From NCBI GenBank assembly GCA_020881915.1, contig JAJFPB010000005.1, positions 3,286,001 through 3,350,000 on the forward strand: DNA of 64,000 nucleotides, written 5' to 3'. Source of the DNA: Paramyrothecium sp. XJ0827. Taxonomy: Eukaryota; Ascomycota; Sordariomycetes; Hypocreales; Stachybotryaceae. Shown here one piece after another: positions 48,401 through 61,059 of the stretch; within the stretch, counting starts at the first letter, position 1; the number at the start of each line of letters is the position of its first letter. The position numbers were made by a program, and so were the translations under genes. A model generated the notes under the pieces. The model ran no database searches, was not told where the DNA came from, and saw only the letters and a list, made by a program, of their open reading frames with translations.

Positions 48401-51126
48401 CGGGCTCAGCCTGGCACATATCAACAATGGTGGGGGACATGAGTCCAAGCAAGTTGAAGGCCATTTCTTGCTGAGAGAAAGTGCGCACGCCATAAGCCTC
48501 AACACCCTCAGCAACAACGTTGTTGCCGGACATGAGACCAGTACCACGAGTCCAGCCAATGACAGCACCGCAGATGGTGAGATAGTTGGCCCAGGATTCG
48601 GAGTACCATCGGTTGAAGAGGGTCTCCAGGGCAATCTTGGATTCTGAGTAGAGACCATCGTTGCCGAAAGTACCGTGGTTAGGGGAGAGCGGGAGGACAA
48701 CCTGTGCAGGGCGTGTCTCGAATCCACGCTCAGCCTTCTGCGTCTTAACGCAGCCCAGGAGACGAACGAGGTTGGTAAGCATGATGCGAAGGGCAAGTTC
48801 TGCCCTCGAGTCAATGCCGTCGATCTCACGACCATTGGTAGAGATGGCGGCGAATGGGACGATGAAGTCAAGATCCCAGCCAAGACCAGCCTTGGGGTCA
48901 TAAATGTACTCAATGAGAGCATCAACATCCTGCTTGCTACCCTGGTTGAAAGGTACCACCACAATCTGAGAGCCGCGAGAGCCGTACCGAGTGTACATGG
49001 ATTGATAGTACTCGGTTACATCCTTGGAGAAACGGCTGGTAGTAACAACGACCTTGGCACCACCGCTGATGAGGCCCTGGAGGACCTCAGCGCCAATGGA
49101 TCCAGCGCCAGCGCCGGTCATCAGGACGTGCTTGTCCTTGAAGGTGACACCAGACTTGGCAGCATCCTCGAGACAGTTGAGGTACAAAGCAGTGAGCTTC
49201 TTGCTGTAGTCCCAGCCGTGCATCGTCTTTCTCTTGAGATGAAGGAAGGGAATGGTCTCAACCTTGCCCTTGTTGTGGTTGATACCACGAATACCAGTCT
49301 TTTTTCCCTTGCCATTCTCTTTGGGGATGATCTGGGCCTCGTTCATCGCGAGAGAACGGAGAACATCGCCGTAAAGGCTCTTGATCTCAAGCTGGGATGT
49401 CTTGGACATCTTGTGCTGTTGCTTGATAAGCTTGTAGATGCGCTGAAGGTCACTTTGAACCTTGGTGCGGTTGCCGTACTCGGAGATCTTGCCGCCTTCG
49501 GCCATCTGCTGAACGTAGTGCTCCAGCTTTCTGCAGCTGGCACGAGGCACCTCCTCGTAGTTGAGGTTGCCACGGGCGTCAACAGTAGTCCTGGGGCCCG
49601 TGGGAACAGCCACATCCTTATATACAGGAGAGACCTCAAGGACGTCCTTGCAGTTTTCAATGAGCTGCTGTCCGAGCTCCTTGGCAAGCTTATACGTCTC
49701 TCCCCGCTCTGTGGGGCAGTTGTCGATGTGATACTGCATGAAGTCCAGCAGCTTGGGGTTTGACTTGTTCATGATCTTAATACACTGGCTGACAATCTCA
49801 CGGTCGACAGTCTGCAGTCTACCGAAGATGATGTCGTAGAACATGCTCAGAGCATCCTGGCGGGCCCAGTTCCACGAGGAATCATAGGTGCGAGCCTTCA
49901 GAGCACTGAAAACAGGCTCAATGCCCGATGCGTAGAACTCGCCATGCTCAGCGGTCCAAAGGTCGATTTGAGCCTGCAACACCTTCTCAGACTTCTGGGA
50001 ATCGACAAAGGCCTTGTCTCCGGCACGAAGGTCGAGCTTAAGATAGCGAGCCAGAAGTTCAAGTTGCTGCTTGAAAAGAGCACGCTGGTCTTTGGTCAAG
50101 GCATCAATGGCAGCTGGGTCCATCATCATGCCACCGCCAGAGCCGCCAGCTGGACCAGCGGCACTAGCGCTGGAAAGGCTGATGCCGGCGTTGGTGGCAT
50201 ATTGCTGGGACACGGTGTCCAGGAAGCCCTTGGCGTCACCCTCAGAACCTAAGCGGGATGCAGGCTCCATGGTAAGAGCCAGGAGCAGAACGCCGTCCTG
50301 GCGTCCTGCCCCGAGACCCCACCTCGTTTCGAGGTACTTCCTCGCGGCTGTGATGTTGAAACCTCCAGGCATTTTTGACGAGATAAGACGCGCAACGAGC
50401 GATTGGGACTGCTTGCCCAAAGCACCATTGAAGGTGGCCTGAATGGAGGCACCAAGCTCGTCAAGAGGTATATCTTCGGGCTTTTCGGGGGTCGAGCCGA
50501 ACTCCTTGCCGAGGTCGCCGAGGATTTCATTTTGAAGGGTCGATTTGCCTAGATGGGTTTGTCAGTATTGTAAAGAGCTAGGGAGAGCTCAAAAGGAACT
50601 TACCACCAACAAGATCCTTGATAGCCTTGCTTAGAGGCACCTCCAGCAAGGGCTTCTTCAGCTTCTGTGCCACAAGGGCTCTGACAATATCGGTGGCCTG
50701 GACGGGCTCGTCGGGAATCTGTGCCGCAGGGCCAGCGCCAGGAGGTGGTGGCGCGGCAGCAGCAGCAGCCGGGGCCGCAGCGGCCGCTGGGGCAGCAGAA
50801 CCATCGCCAGTAGGAGCAGCGGTAGGCTCAGGCTCCTCCTCTACGGGGTCGACGTCGTAGTAAATCTCCTTGGCGTCCTTGTTGTAGCAGAGAATTTGTC
50901 GTTGAACCGACTTGGCAGCATCGTAAGCCTCGTACTTTGATGCTAGAGTACGCTTGGCCATAACACCAAGGGTATCTGCAGGGCCGACTTCGACGACACG
51001 CTCGGCCGTCTTTTCGGCAAGGAAAACATCTTGCGTCTCAATCCACCGCACGGGGGAGGCGAACTGATATGCAAGGAGCTCAATGAGCAAGGTGTGAGCG
51101 AGCTCTTGCTCGACTTCGGGACGCAT
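45436..51126 (-). CDS. fas2: Fatty acid synthase subunit alpha
   Basis: Three exons (51126-50604, 50548-45603, 45546-45436) encode 1859 aa, the normal length. It forms the central wheel of the cytosolic fungal FAS dodecamer. In order: N-terminal part of the malonyl/palmitoyl-transferase fold ([20 protein letters not shown]); an Ala/Pro-rich linker; acyl carrier protein with the phosphopantetheine serine at 177 ([11 protein letters not shown]), where intron 1 splits the second Gly codon; ketoreductase around 640-880 ([24 protein letters not shown]); ketoacyl synthase with Cys1274 ([11 protein letters not shown]), a GHPKGAAGA histidine motif and [12 protein letters not shown]; and a C-terminal phosphopantetheinyl transferase ([27 protein letters not shown]). 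The last 37 residues ([20 protein letters not shown] onward) come from exon 3. All catalytic residues expected are present. Divergent from FAS1. Confidence 0.98.
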
Positions 51127-54100
51127 GATGAAGAGGGGAGACGATTGAAGGGGGAATGAGTGAAGTTGGGCAGTCCCGCAGGAAGCCTAGAGATCACCAA
51201 GCTGTCGACAGGGTGCTGGTGAGGGCTCGCGACCAAAATTCGAGCCTGGGCACAGTATTGCTGGGTGCCTGTCGTAGTGATATTGTCCTCGCCTTGCCGT
51301 AGAATTGGCGAGCAGACGAAAGGATCGAGGTCGAAGGAATTGAAAGGCGTGCAGGGAACGACGCCCGTGGTATTATTAGGACGTAATGTGAGAAATCGAC
51401 AGACCAGACGATCCTCAGTGCCAACTCAAACACGCGAAGCACGAAAGATGCGACGCAACGGAGATTGGTGATAGAGATTGGGGGAAAAGGAATGGGCCTC
51501 GAACGGAGAGAAAGAGGAGAAGATACACCTGAGCGCAGGTATGTATTCAGAGGTCAAGGTCTAGTAAAGCCTGCTCTAGCAAGCTTCGAGGCGAGAGCGG
51601 AACAAGAGACTGGCCGAGAGTCGATTGTTGAACTCGGATCCACCCTTGGAAAAATTGGGGAGAACTCCTGGCTGAGGGTTGCACGCCCCACTGCTTGAAC
51701 CCCAGGTGGACAGAATTTGACCTCAACCATATTCAATTCACACCCTAGCCCGCGACGCCATGCAGGTACCTCGACCAGGCCTAGGGGGGTACCTCTCCCA
51801 TCATCTTGAGGGGGGGGGAGACGGCCGTGGATGGCAGCGAACCCCTATTCAACGATCTGACTGCAAGCGGAAGAGGTGATAAGAATCTGGTTATTCCCTC
51901 ACCCTGCGTTCTCGATGTTGTCCATTTTACCTTTGTCCGGGCTATCTGCCAGACGGTTTGCCGCGAGTTCTTTCCGTCCCGACCAGCCCTCACCATCTTG
52001 CACGCTGCCATTGAGGTGAGGTACCGACATGCGGCATGTTGCATTGGAGTCCAAGTACCCGCCCCACTGACAACGGGTACGGCAGATCTGTGGGCGTGTT
52101 GCATGTACGGTGTCGTCAGCGCGCGACAACCTGTAAAAGCTACCGTCTGCATCTCACTACCAGCTTGGAGCATTTTCTTTGTTCGACTGGCCTGTCACGT
52201 CAACCAGCAACGTGAGACCTCTGGAGCACGACAGCTTGACAGCGCGCCCGTTTGCGTTGCCAGGGTCTCAATGTCTCGTCTCGAAGCCGCCTTCTATTGA
52301 GGACGGGAGGCTTCCGGGTTCCCGGCCCCTGCTCTCCCAGTAAAACACCCGTAGCCGTAGCACCCGGAAACCGTAATAAAGTGGATGCAATTTCGCTGGG
52401 ATAATGGACCCCGTCAGCAAAGTACCGGTACCTACCCAGAGACGGGGCTCAGAGAATATTTCAGTTTTCTTCGGTTCTTCTCGCCTCTCGCCTCTCGCTG
52501 CCATGGCCTTCACACCACCGCAACGCCTACTAAGTACGCCCGCGAAGACTTCGGGTTGTCGATAGTGTTACCAACTAGTCCCTGACTACTTCGTATAGGC
52601 CACATCTCAAGGCCCATCATTTGCAGGCACCTGGCGGATTGTTTCTCGCTTTGCCTCCCCATTAGAAAAGGGAAAGATGTCTGCACGATTCCTGCTCGCG
52701 AAAGCCGTAGGTTGGACGCTGCCACACACGCATTGCCATGATCCTTGTTTGCATCCATCCTCCTCCGTTCTGCGCCGGTAACCGGTGAGTAAAAACACAG
52801 AGACCGCCATGTCTGAGACTATACACAGTAAAAACGAGAAAGTGATTCACAATATCTAAAAAAGCTTAACCTTTTGGAGTACTCAATTAACATTTTGCAA
52901 GTTGTTCTCTTATCATTCAAGTATTGTATTCAGTTTTCGAATATTTGCGCTTACAATTTTTGCTGGGGGTCTCGTAAACCTGCAGTTTTTCCATGTTAAA
53001 CCGCCTGGCGGGGGCCTAGAGTGCACGAATACAACAATTACGTAGCATGCTACGTAACGTAGTAGGGAACCTACCTACCTTATCATGTTGAGTGTCCTAC
53101 TCATCCACACAAGTGGCGTGATCCCAGCTTGTGGTGGAGGACTGTCAACATGTCCAACTTATCCCGAGACCCCGGAAACGGGTGGATTGATACACGGAAG
53201 CCACTCGGAATGGAACTCTCAGCCACCTTTGACGGCAGCTTATCTCGGCCCGTTGTACATGGTGGGATCGTTCTGTTGGTGTTGGTCTTGATCAGATATG
53301 CACCGAAAGCAGGCTTAGCCTAGGCCCCAGCCAAAAGTCTTGGCTGGATGTATCAACTGTTGTCGGTCCCCCAGACTCAAACTCTAACTAAACCGCGGGG
53401 CAACGGAGAAGACAAGCCAGCCTGGAAGATCCGGCGCGGACTGGCCGAGAGGGTTCGATGGGACCTAATGACCCAGACGCCAAAGCCCTTAGCCTGGCCT
53501 TGTACCCAAGCTGCACCGGGTAACTTAATGGTTTCGCTTCCATAAGGTAGGTGGGATGGCGAATGATATGGTACACATTGAATTGGGGGATGATTGTATG
53601 GCTGGCTGGATGGTTGGTTGGATCCACCAAACGAGTTTTGGGTGTGTTGATCACAGGAAGTATTTGCTCTAGATTACTCGAAGGCCAAGTGTTCTTTTTA
53701 GCCATAGTCATCGGTCCGGGGATGGCAGCATTGCAGGCTACAGGATTCTGATGGTGCGATTCTTTGCCTTCGTCGCCAAAGGCCTGCAGCTCCAGAAAGT
53801 TTGGCTCCGATAAGGCAGCACGATAAGCGCTTCTGAAGTGCAACCCATGGGAATAGAACCTCCCACCACCATGGCCAGCCAGACAAGGGAGCGCGTAAGT
53901 ACCGGTACATGAGCAGACCCCTACCCCCCCATCCAAGTGGCCGTGCAAGGTCCCCAAATGCCCCCAAACGCCCCAAGCTCGGTACAGGGGGGCGGCAGCC
54001 ACGCGATTCTGTAGAGCCCTGCATACCAATGAGGTTGCCGCAAACGCTTGCAACCATCCCAAAATTCTCAAAATTCTCCCCCAACAGAACTGGAATGATA

Positions 54101-54686
54101 TTTTTTTGGGCCGGCTCTGCTGGAAGCTCCCCTCACACGCCAAGGTACCCAAAACGCATGTACCCACTTTGACGAGGACGCCTTTTTTGGTGGATTGCTC
54201 TCCTCGACGGTAATTCTGTCCAGCTCCCAAAGTCCGCCTCCCATTCAACCTTCGACTCTCCCTCCATTTCTCCTTATACGTTGAGGAAACCACTCCTTCT
54301 TCACCTGACGCTCCCTTGTCTTCCCTGGCATCATACCAGCCCTTGGGACTTCTTCACCTCCGTGTCTACTCCCTTTCCAGTTGTGCTTCACCGGCGTCGT
54401 CCACCGCCGTTCTCGAAGTCAACCTCTGCTCCCACATTCTCGAGCACCCACCTACCGATTGTTCACGGTAGCCTCTTCTGCTTAAGGCATTCGATCAGTC
54501 CGTCAGCGACTTGAAAGACACTTGAGCTGTGCTTTGGTTGAATCGCAAAGCCACCCACCCGACTCGTACGTCACAGCCTCGCTTTTTCCCTTCCTGCCAT
54601 GGTGACAATTGCCTGACTGACAGCCCCGCAGACACATACGATACCCCAATTCCGATCTCTAGACTTCCTCCGTCCATCCTTTCATC
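51127..54686. promoter_or_regulatory. FAS2 / FAS1 shared intergenic region
   Basis: The two FAS subunit genes are transcribed away from this 3.56 kb segment, which contains no credible gene and presumably holds both promoters. It carries GGTACC sites at 51765, 51788, 52020 and 52427, and near 54143. GTACCGGTAC palindromes lie at 52422-52431 and 53899-53908, a perfect 20-bp palindrome at 53038-53057, and an AT-rich patch at about 52845-52965. The leader just before FAS1 (54200-54680) is pyrimidine-rich. I did not find the CCTCGG core bound by Far-type fatty-acid regulators, though an eye search is not exhaustive. Confidence 0.6.
53038..53057. repeat. Perfect 20-bp palindrome
   Basis: The half-site TTACGTAGCA is followed immediately by its exact reverse complement, with no spacer; a further partial copy (ACGTAGTAGG) follows. 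It lies near the middle of the FAS2/FAS1 region, about 1.6 kb from FAS1 and 1.9 kb from FAS2. It could bind a dimeric factor or form a cruciform; its function is not known. Confidence 0.85.
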
Positions 54687-57600
54687 ATGTACGGCACTGG
54701 AACCGGCCCTCAGACGGGCATCTCGACTCCTCGATCCAGCGCCTCCCTCCGACCGCTGACTTTGTCGCACGGCTCGCTCGAGACGTCCTTCCTAATTCCT
54801 ACCAACCTCCATTTCCATGCCTCCCAGCTGAAGGAACGCTTCATTGCGAGTCTGCCAGCTGCCACAGACGAGCTCGCCCAAGATGACGAGCCTTCGTCCG
54901 TACCAGAGCTTGTCGCCAGGTACTTGGGCTTCGTTGCCCACGAGGTTGACGACGGCGAGGACGACGCCCAGGGTTCGTACGAGGAGGTTCTCAAGCTCGT
55001 TCTGAACGAGTTCGAGCGTGCTTTCCTCCGCGGCAACGAGGCTCACGCTCTCGCCGCTACTATTCCCGGCATTGAAGCCAAGAAGCTCGAGGTCATCCGA
55101 AGCTACTACGCCGCCCGCGCTGTGCTTAACCGCACAATCAAGCCTCACGAGTCTGCTCTGTTCCGTGCCGCTGACGACGGTTCCGCCAAGATTTTCACCA
55201 TTTTCGGTGGCCAGGGCAACATTGAAGAGTACTTTGAGGAGCTGCGACAGATTTTCAAGACCTATTCCAGCTTTGTCGGAGAGCTCATCACAACCTCTGC
55301 CGAGCTGCTCCAGAATCTGTCCAACCACCCCGCTGCCGAGAAGATGTTCCCCAAGGGCTTGGATGTTCTTGACTGGCTTCACCACGCCGACGCCACTCCT
55401 GATGTGGATTATCTGGTTTCTGCTCCTGTCAGCTTCCCGTTGATTGGACTTATCCAGATGGCTCATTACGAAGTTACCTGCAAGGTCCTAGGAGTCCACC
55501 CTGGCCTTCTGCGCGAGAGAATCAGCGGAACGACTGGCCACTCTCAGGGTATTGTCATGGCTGCTGCCACTGCGGCTGCCGATGATTGGGACTCGTGGCG
55601 CGAAATCGTCACCTCGACGCTTACTGTTCTCTTCTGGATTGGCACCAGGAGCCAGCAGGCATTTCCCATTACGTCCATGACGCCCACTATGCTTCACGAA
55701 TCACTCGAGCACGGCGAGGGGAGCCCAACGCCCATGCTCAGCATCCGGGATCTCCCCCAGTCAGAGGTCCAGAACCACATTGATGCGACAAACCAATACC
55801 TGCCACCCCACCGTCACATCAGCATCTCTCTCATCAACAGCCCTCGAAACATGGTTGTTACTGGACCTCCGGCCTCGCTCTACGGTCTCAACTCTCGCCT
55901 GCGTAAGGTGAAGGCGCCTACTGGTCTAGACCAGACTCGCATTCCTTTCACCCAGCGCAAGGTTCGCTTTGTCAACCGATTCCTTCCCATCACCGCCCCT
56001 TTCCACAGCCAGTATTTGGCCGATGCCACCGACATTATCTATGAGGACTTGAAGGATATTTCGATTGACGTTAGTTTGCTGGGCATCCCCGTTTTTGACA
56101 CAAACACCGGTAAGGACCTGCGCACTGAGGTCAAGGGCAATGTCGTGCCTGCGCTTGTCCGCTTAATTACCCGGGATGCTGTTAACTGGGAGACCGCTAC
56201 CGTCTTTCCCCAAGCTACTCACATCCTGGACTTTGGTCCTGGTGGTGTTTCTGGCCTGGGCATTCTGACTAGCAGAAACAAGGAAGGTACTGGTGTTCGT
56301 GTTATCCTGGCTGGAAGCGTCGAGAGCTCGATTGGAGAGGTTGGCGTCAAGGCTGAGCTCTTCGATAGGGACGAGGACAATGCCATCAAGTATGCCATTG
56401 ACTGGGTCAAGGAATTCGGACCTCGTCTGGTGAAGACATCCAGCGGCCGAACGTATGTTGACACCAAGATGAGCCGACTGCTTGGCATTCCACCCATTGT
56501 CGTCGCTGGTATGACGCCTGCGACCGTGCCATGGGATTTCGTTGCCGCTACTATGAACGCTGGCTACCATATCGAGCTCGGCGGTGGCGGTTACTTCAAC
56601 GCCAAGAAGATGACCGAGGCCCTGACCAAGATTGAGCGCGCCATCCCTCCCGGCCGCGGTATCTCGGTTAACCTGATCTACGTCAACCCCCGAGCCATGG
56701 GTTGGCAGATCCCCCTCATTGGCAGACTTCGTGCCGAGGGTGTGCCTATTGAGGGCCTGACCATCGGTGCCGGTGTGCCATCCATCGAGGTTGCTTCTGA
56801 GTACATTGAGACTCTCGGCCTGAAGCATCTCTCTCTCAAGCCCGGCTCTGGTGATGCCATCCAGGCAGTCATCAATATTGCCAAGGCGCACCCCAACTTC
56901 CCCGTCATTCTGCAGTGGACTGGCGGACGTGGAGGTGGTCACCACTCGTTCGAGGATTTCCATCAGCCCATCCTTCAGATGTATGGTCGCATCCGTCGTC
57001 AGGAGAACATTGTTCTCGTGGCGGGCAGTGGTTTCGGTGGTGCCGAGGACACCTACCCCTACCTCACCGGAGACTGGTCCAAGAAGTACGGATACCCCCC
57101 TATGCCTTTCGATGGCTGTCTCTTCGGAAGTCGTATGATGGTTGCAAAGGAGGCCCACACTAGCAAGGCTGCCAAGCAGGCTATCGTTGATGCTCCTGGC
57201 CTCAACGACAACGATTGGGAGCACACGTACAAGGGACCTGCTGGTGGTGTCATCACGGTCCGCTCAGAGATGGGCGAGCCTATCCATAAGCTTGCCACTC
57301 GTGGTGTTCGCTTCTGGGCCGAGATGGACCAGAAGATCTTCAGTCTCCCCAAGGAGAAGCGCGTCGCGGAGCTGCAGAAGAACCGTAGCTACATCATCCA
57401 GAAACTGAACGACGACTGCCAGAAGGTTTGGTTCGGTCGCAACAGGCGCGGTGAGACCGTCGATCTGGAGGACATGACTTACGCCGAGGTCGTTCGACGC
57501 CTTGTGCAGCTGCTCTATGTCCGACACCAGTCTCGATGGATTGATGCATCCTACACGCGATTGGTGGGTGATTTCATCCATCGTGTTGAGGAACGTTTCA

Positions 57601-60600
57601 CCTCGACTGCAGGCCAACCTTCCCTCCTTCAGTCCTATTCTGATCTTGAGGAGCCCTTCACCACTGTTGACCGAATCCTCTCTCATTACCCCGAGGCCTC
57701 GGACCAAATCATTAATGCCCAGGATGTCCAGTATTTCTACATCCTTTGCAAGCGACCCGGCCAGAAGCCCGTCACATTCGTTCCTGCCCTGGACGACAAC
57801 TTCGAGTTCTTCTTCAAGAAGGATTCGTTGTGGCAGTCGGAGGATTTGGATGCCGTCATTGACCAAGATGTCGGCCGTACATGCATTCTCCAGGGCCCAA
57901 TGTCGGCCAAATACTCTACTATTATGGACGAACCCATCAAGGACATCCTCGACGGCATTCACGAGGCGCACATTGCAGCCTTGAAGAAGGACCTGTATAA
58001 CAACAACGACGCGGCTCTTCCCACCATTGAGTATCTCGGCGGCAAGATCGTAGACTACGAGATCCCTCTCGATGTTGAAGGCCTCACTGTCAACTATGAC
58101 GGCAACAAGAACACGTACCGCCTGTCTGCTTCTGCCGCTGCCACGCTGCCTTCGATTGACTCGTGGCTCTCACTGCTGGCTGGACCCAACCGCAACTGGC
58201 GACATGCCCTCTTGATGTCTGACGTCGTTGTTCAGGGCCAGAAGTTCCAAACCAACCCCATGCGACGCATCTTTGCTCCTGTCCGTGGCCTTTATGTGGA
58301 GATTCTGTACCCCAACGACCCTAGCAGGACTTCGATTATCGTCAAGGAGCAGCCCAGGCACAACCAGTATCAAGATGTGATCGAAGTCAAGCTGACTGGC
58401 AAGAATCAAATTCTTGTCAACTTGATCAAGGAGACGACAGCCCTTGGCAAGCCCATCGCTCTGCCACTGAAGTTTACCTACAACCCCGAGGCCGGTTACT
58501 CCCCCATCCATGAGGTGATGGAGGGGCGCAATGATCATATTAAGGAGTTCTACTGGCGAGCATGGTTTGGCGACGAGCCGCTTGACTTGGACGCGGTTGT
58601 CACCAGCAAGTTTGATGGTGGCAGGACTACCATCACTAGCGAGGCCATCAACGACTTTGTGCATGCCGTTGGAAACACTGGCGAGGCTTTTGTTGACCGT
58701 CCCGGAAAGACTGTCTATGCTCCTATGGACTTTGCCATTGTCGTTGGATGGAAGGCCATTACCAAGCCCATCTTCCCTCGCACTATCGATGGTGATCTGC
58801 TCAAGCTTGTCCATTTGTCCAACCAGTTCCGCATGCTACCAGGTGCGGAGCCGCTCAAGAAGGGCGACGAGGTATCGACCACCGCTCAGATCAACGCCGT
58901 CATCAACCAGGAGTCTGGCAAGATGGTCGAGGTCTGCGGAACCATTGTCCGCGACGGCGAGGCTGTAATGGAGGTCACCTCTCAGTTCCTGTACCGTGGT
59001 GTCTACGACGACTACCAGAACACATTCCAGCGCAAGATTGAGACGCCCATGCAGCTCCACCTTGCCACTACCAAGGATCTGGCTGTGCTCCGTTCCAAGC
59101 AGTGGTTCGATCTGGATGAACTCCCCAACCAGATTGACCTGCTCGGCCAGACTCTTACTTTCCGCCTGCAGAGTCTGATGCGGTACAAGAACAAGGATGT
59201 CTTTAGCAGCGTGCAGACACGCGGTCAAGTGCTGCTGGAGCTGCCCACCAAGGAGGTGATCCAGGTTGCCAGCGTCGACTACGAGGCCGGCGAGTCTCAT
59301 GGCAACCCTGTCATTGACTACCTGGAGCGCTTCGGCTCGCCAATCGACCAGCCCATCAACTTCGAGAACCCTATTCCCCTCAGCGGCAAGACCCCGCTGC
59401 AGCTTCGTGCCCCGGCTTCCAACGAGACCTACGCGCGCGTGTCGGGTGACTACAACCCTATTCACGTCTCGCGCGTCTTCTCGAGCTACGCCAACCTTCC
59501 TGGAACCATCACCCATGGCATGTACTCGAGTGCTGCTGTCCGCAGTCTGATCGAGACATGGGCTGCCGAGAACAACATTGGCCGCGTTCGAAGCTTCCAC
59601 GCCTCCCTGGTTGGCATGGTCCTGCCCAACGATGACATTCAAGTTAAGCTTCAGCACGTTGGAATGGTCGCTGGCCGCAAGATCATCAAGGTTGAAGCCT
59701 ACAACGCAGAGACCGAGGACAAGGTCCTGCTTGGCGAAGCCGAGGTTGAACAGCCCGTGACAGCCTATGTGTTTACCGGACAGGGATCTCAGGAGCAGGG
59801 CATGGGTATGGAGCTCTACGCGAGCAGCCCCGTGGCCAAGGAGGTGTGGGATCGCGCCGATAAGTATCTCCTTGACAACTATGGTACGTTGATCCTGAAC
59901 ATGCTTGCATCTGCCTCTCTGACAATGAATGCTAACCGTGGTAGGCTTCTCCATCACCAACATCGTCAAGAACAACCCCAAGGAGCTTACAGTCCACTTC
60001 GGAGGCCCACGTGGTAAGGCCATCCGCCAGAACTACATGGCAATGACCTTCGAGACGGTGGCTACGGACGGCTCCATCAAGTCGGAGCGCATCTTCAAGG
60101 ACATCGACGAGAAGACCACGTCGTACACTTACCGATCACCAACGGGTCTGTTGTCGGCTACGCAGTTCACACAGCCTGCCCTGACGCTCATGGAGAAGGC
60201 CAGCTTCGAAGACATGAAGGCCAAGGGTCTCGTGCAGCGCGACAGCACCTTTGCGGGTCACTCGCTGGGTGAATACTCGGCCCTGGCTGCGCTGGCTGAC
60301 GTCATGCCTATTGAAAGTCTGGTGTCGGTCGTCTTCTACCGTGGTCTTACCATGCAGGTTGCCGTGGAGCGAGATGCTGCCGGCCGCTCCAACTACTCCA
60401 TGTGCGCCGTCAACCCCAGCCGAATCTCCAAGACGTTCAACGAGGAGGCCCTGCAGTTTGTGGTCAACAACATTGCCGAGGAGACTGGCTGGTTGCTGGA
60501 GATCGTCAACTACAACATCGCCAACATGCAGTACGTGTGCGCCGGTGACCTGCGCGCACTGGACACTCTCGCTGGCGTGACCAACTTTGTCAAGAAGCAG

Positions 60601-61059
60601 CAGATCGACATTGAGGAGATGAGGAGCAACATCGAGGAGGCCAAGGATGCGCTCCGCCAGATCATCCGCGGATGTGCCGAGCAGACGCTCAAGAAGCCGC
60701 TGCCCCTGGAGCTGGAGCGTGGCTTTGCCACGATTCCCCTGCGTGGCATCGACGTGCCCTTCCACTCCACCTTCCTGCGGTCGGGTGTCAAGCCCTTCCG
60801 ATCATTCCTGCTCAAGAAGATCAACAAGACGACCATCGACCCCTCCAAGCTGGTCGGAAAGTACATTCCCAACGTCACGGCAAAGCCTTTTGCGCTGACC
60901 AAGGAGTACTTTGAGGACGTGTACAAGCTGACAAACTCGCCCAAGATTGGAGCGGTGTTGGCAAACTGGGACAAGTACACGCAGGAGGAGGCGGCGACGA
61001 ACGGGCAGACGGGCAGCGAGAGCGGCGGCGACTACGACGGCCCTGGCGTGGCTGCGTAG
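54687..61059 (+). CDS. fas1: Fatty acid synthase subunit beta
   Basis: Two exons (54687-59883, 59945-61059) encode 2103 aa, the usual size. It forms the two domes of the fungal FAS barrel. Domains in order: acetyltransferase (about 150-520) with nucleophile Ser286 in TGHSQG; FMN-dependent enoyl reductase (about 590-1100; [38 protein letters not shown]); dehydratase with a MaoC-like hot-dog segment near residue 1585 ([13 protein letters not shown]); and malonyl/palmitoyl transferase from about 1690 ([16 protein letters not shown]) with Ser1839 in [12 protein letters not shown]. The single 61-nt intron splits a Gly codon in DNYG/FSITN within the last domain. Sequence looks like primary-metabolism FAS, not a hexanoate synthase of a toxin cluster, since no cluster genes are near. 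The ATG at 54687 is the first in frame. Confidence 0.98.

Noticed and set aside
58836..60023. Long antisense open frame (395 codons) opposite FAS1, with similar ones opposite FAS2 and guanine deaminase
   Set aside because: Strong third-position C bias in the sense genes removes antisense stop codons. The peptides have no family features and the sense proteins are complete.
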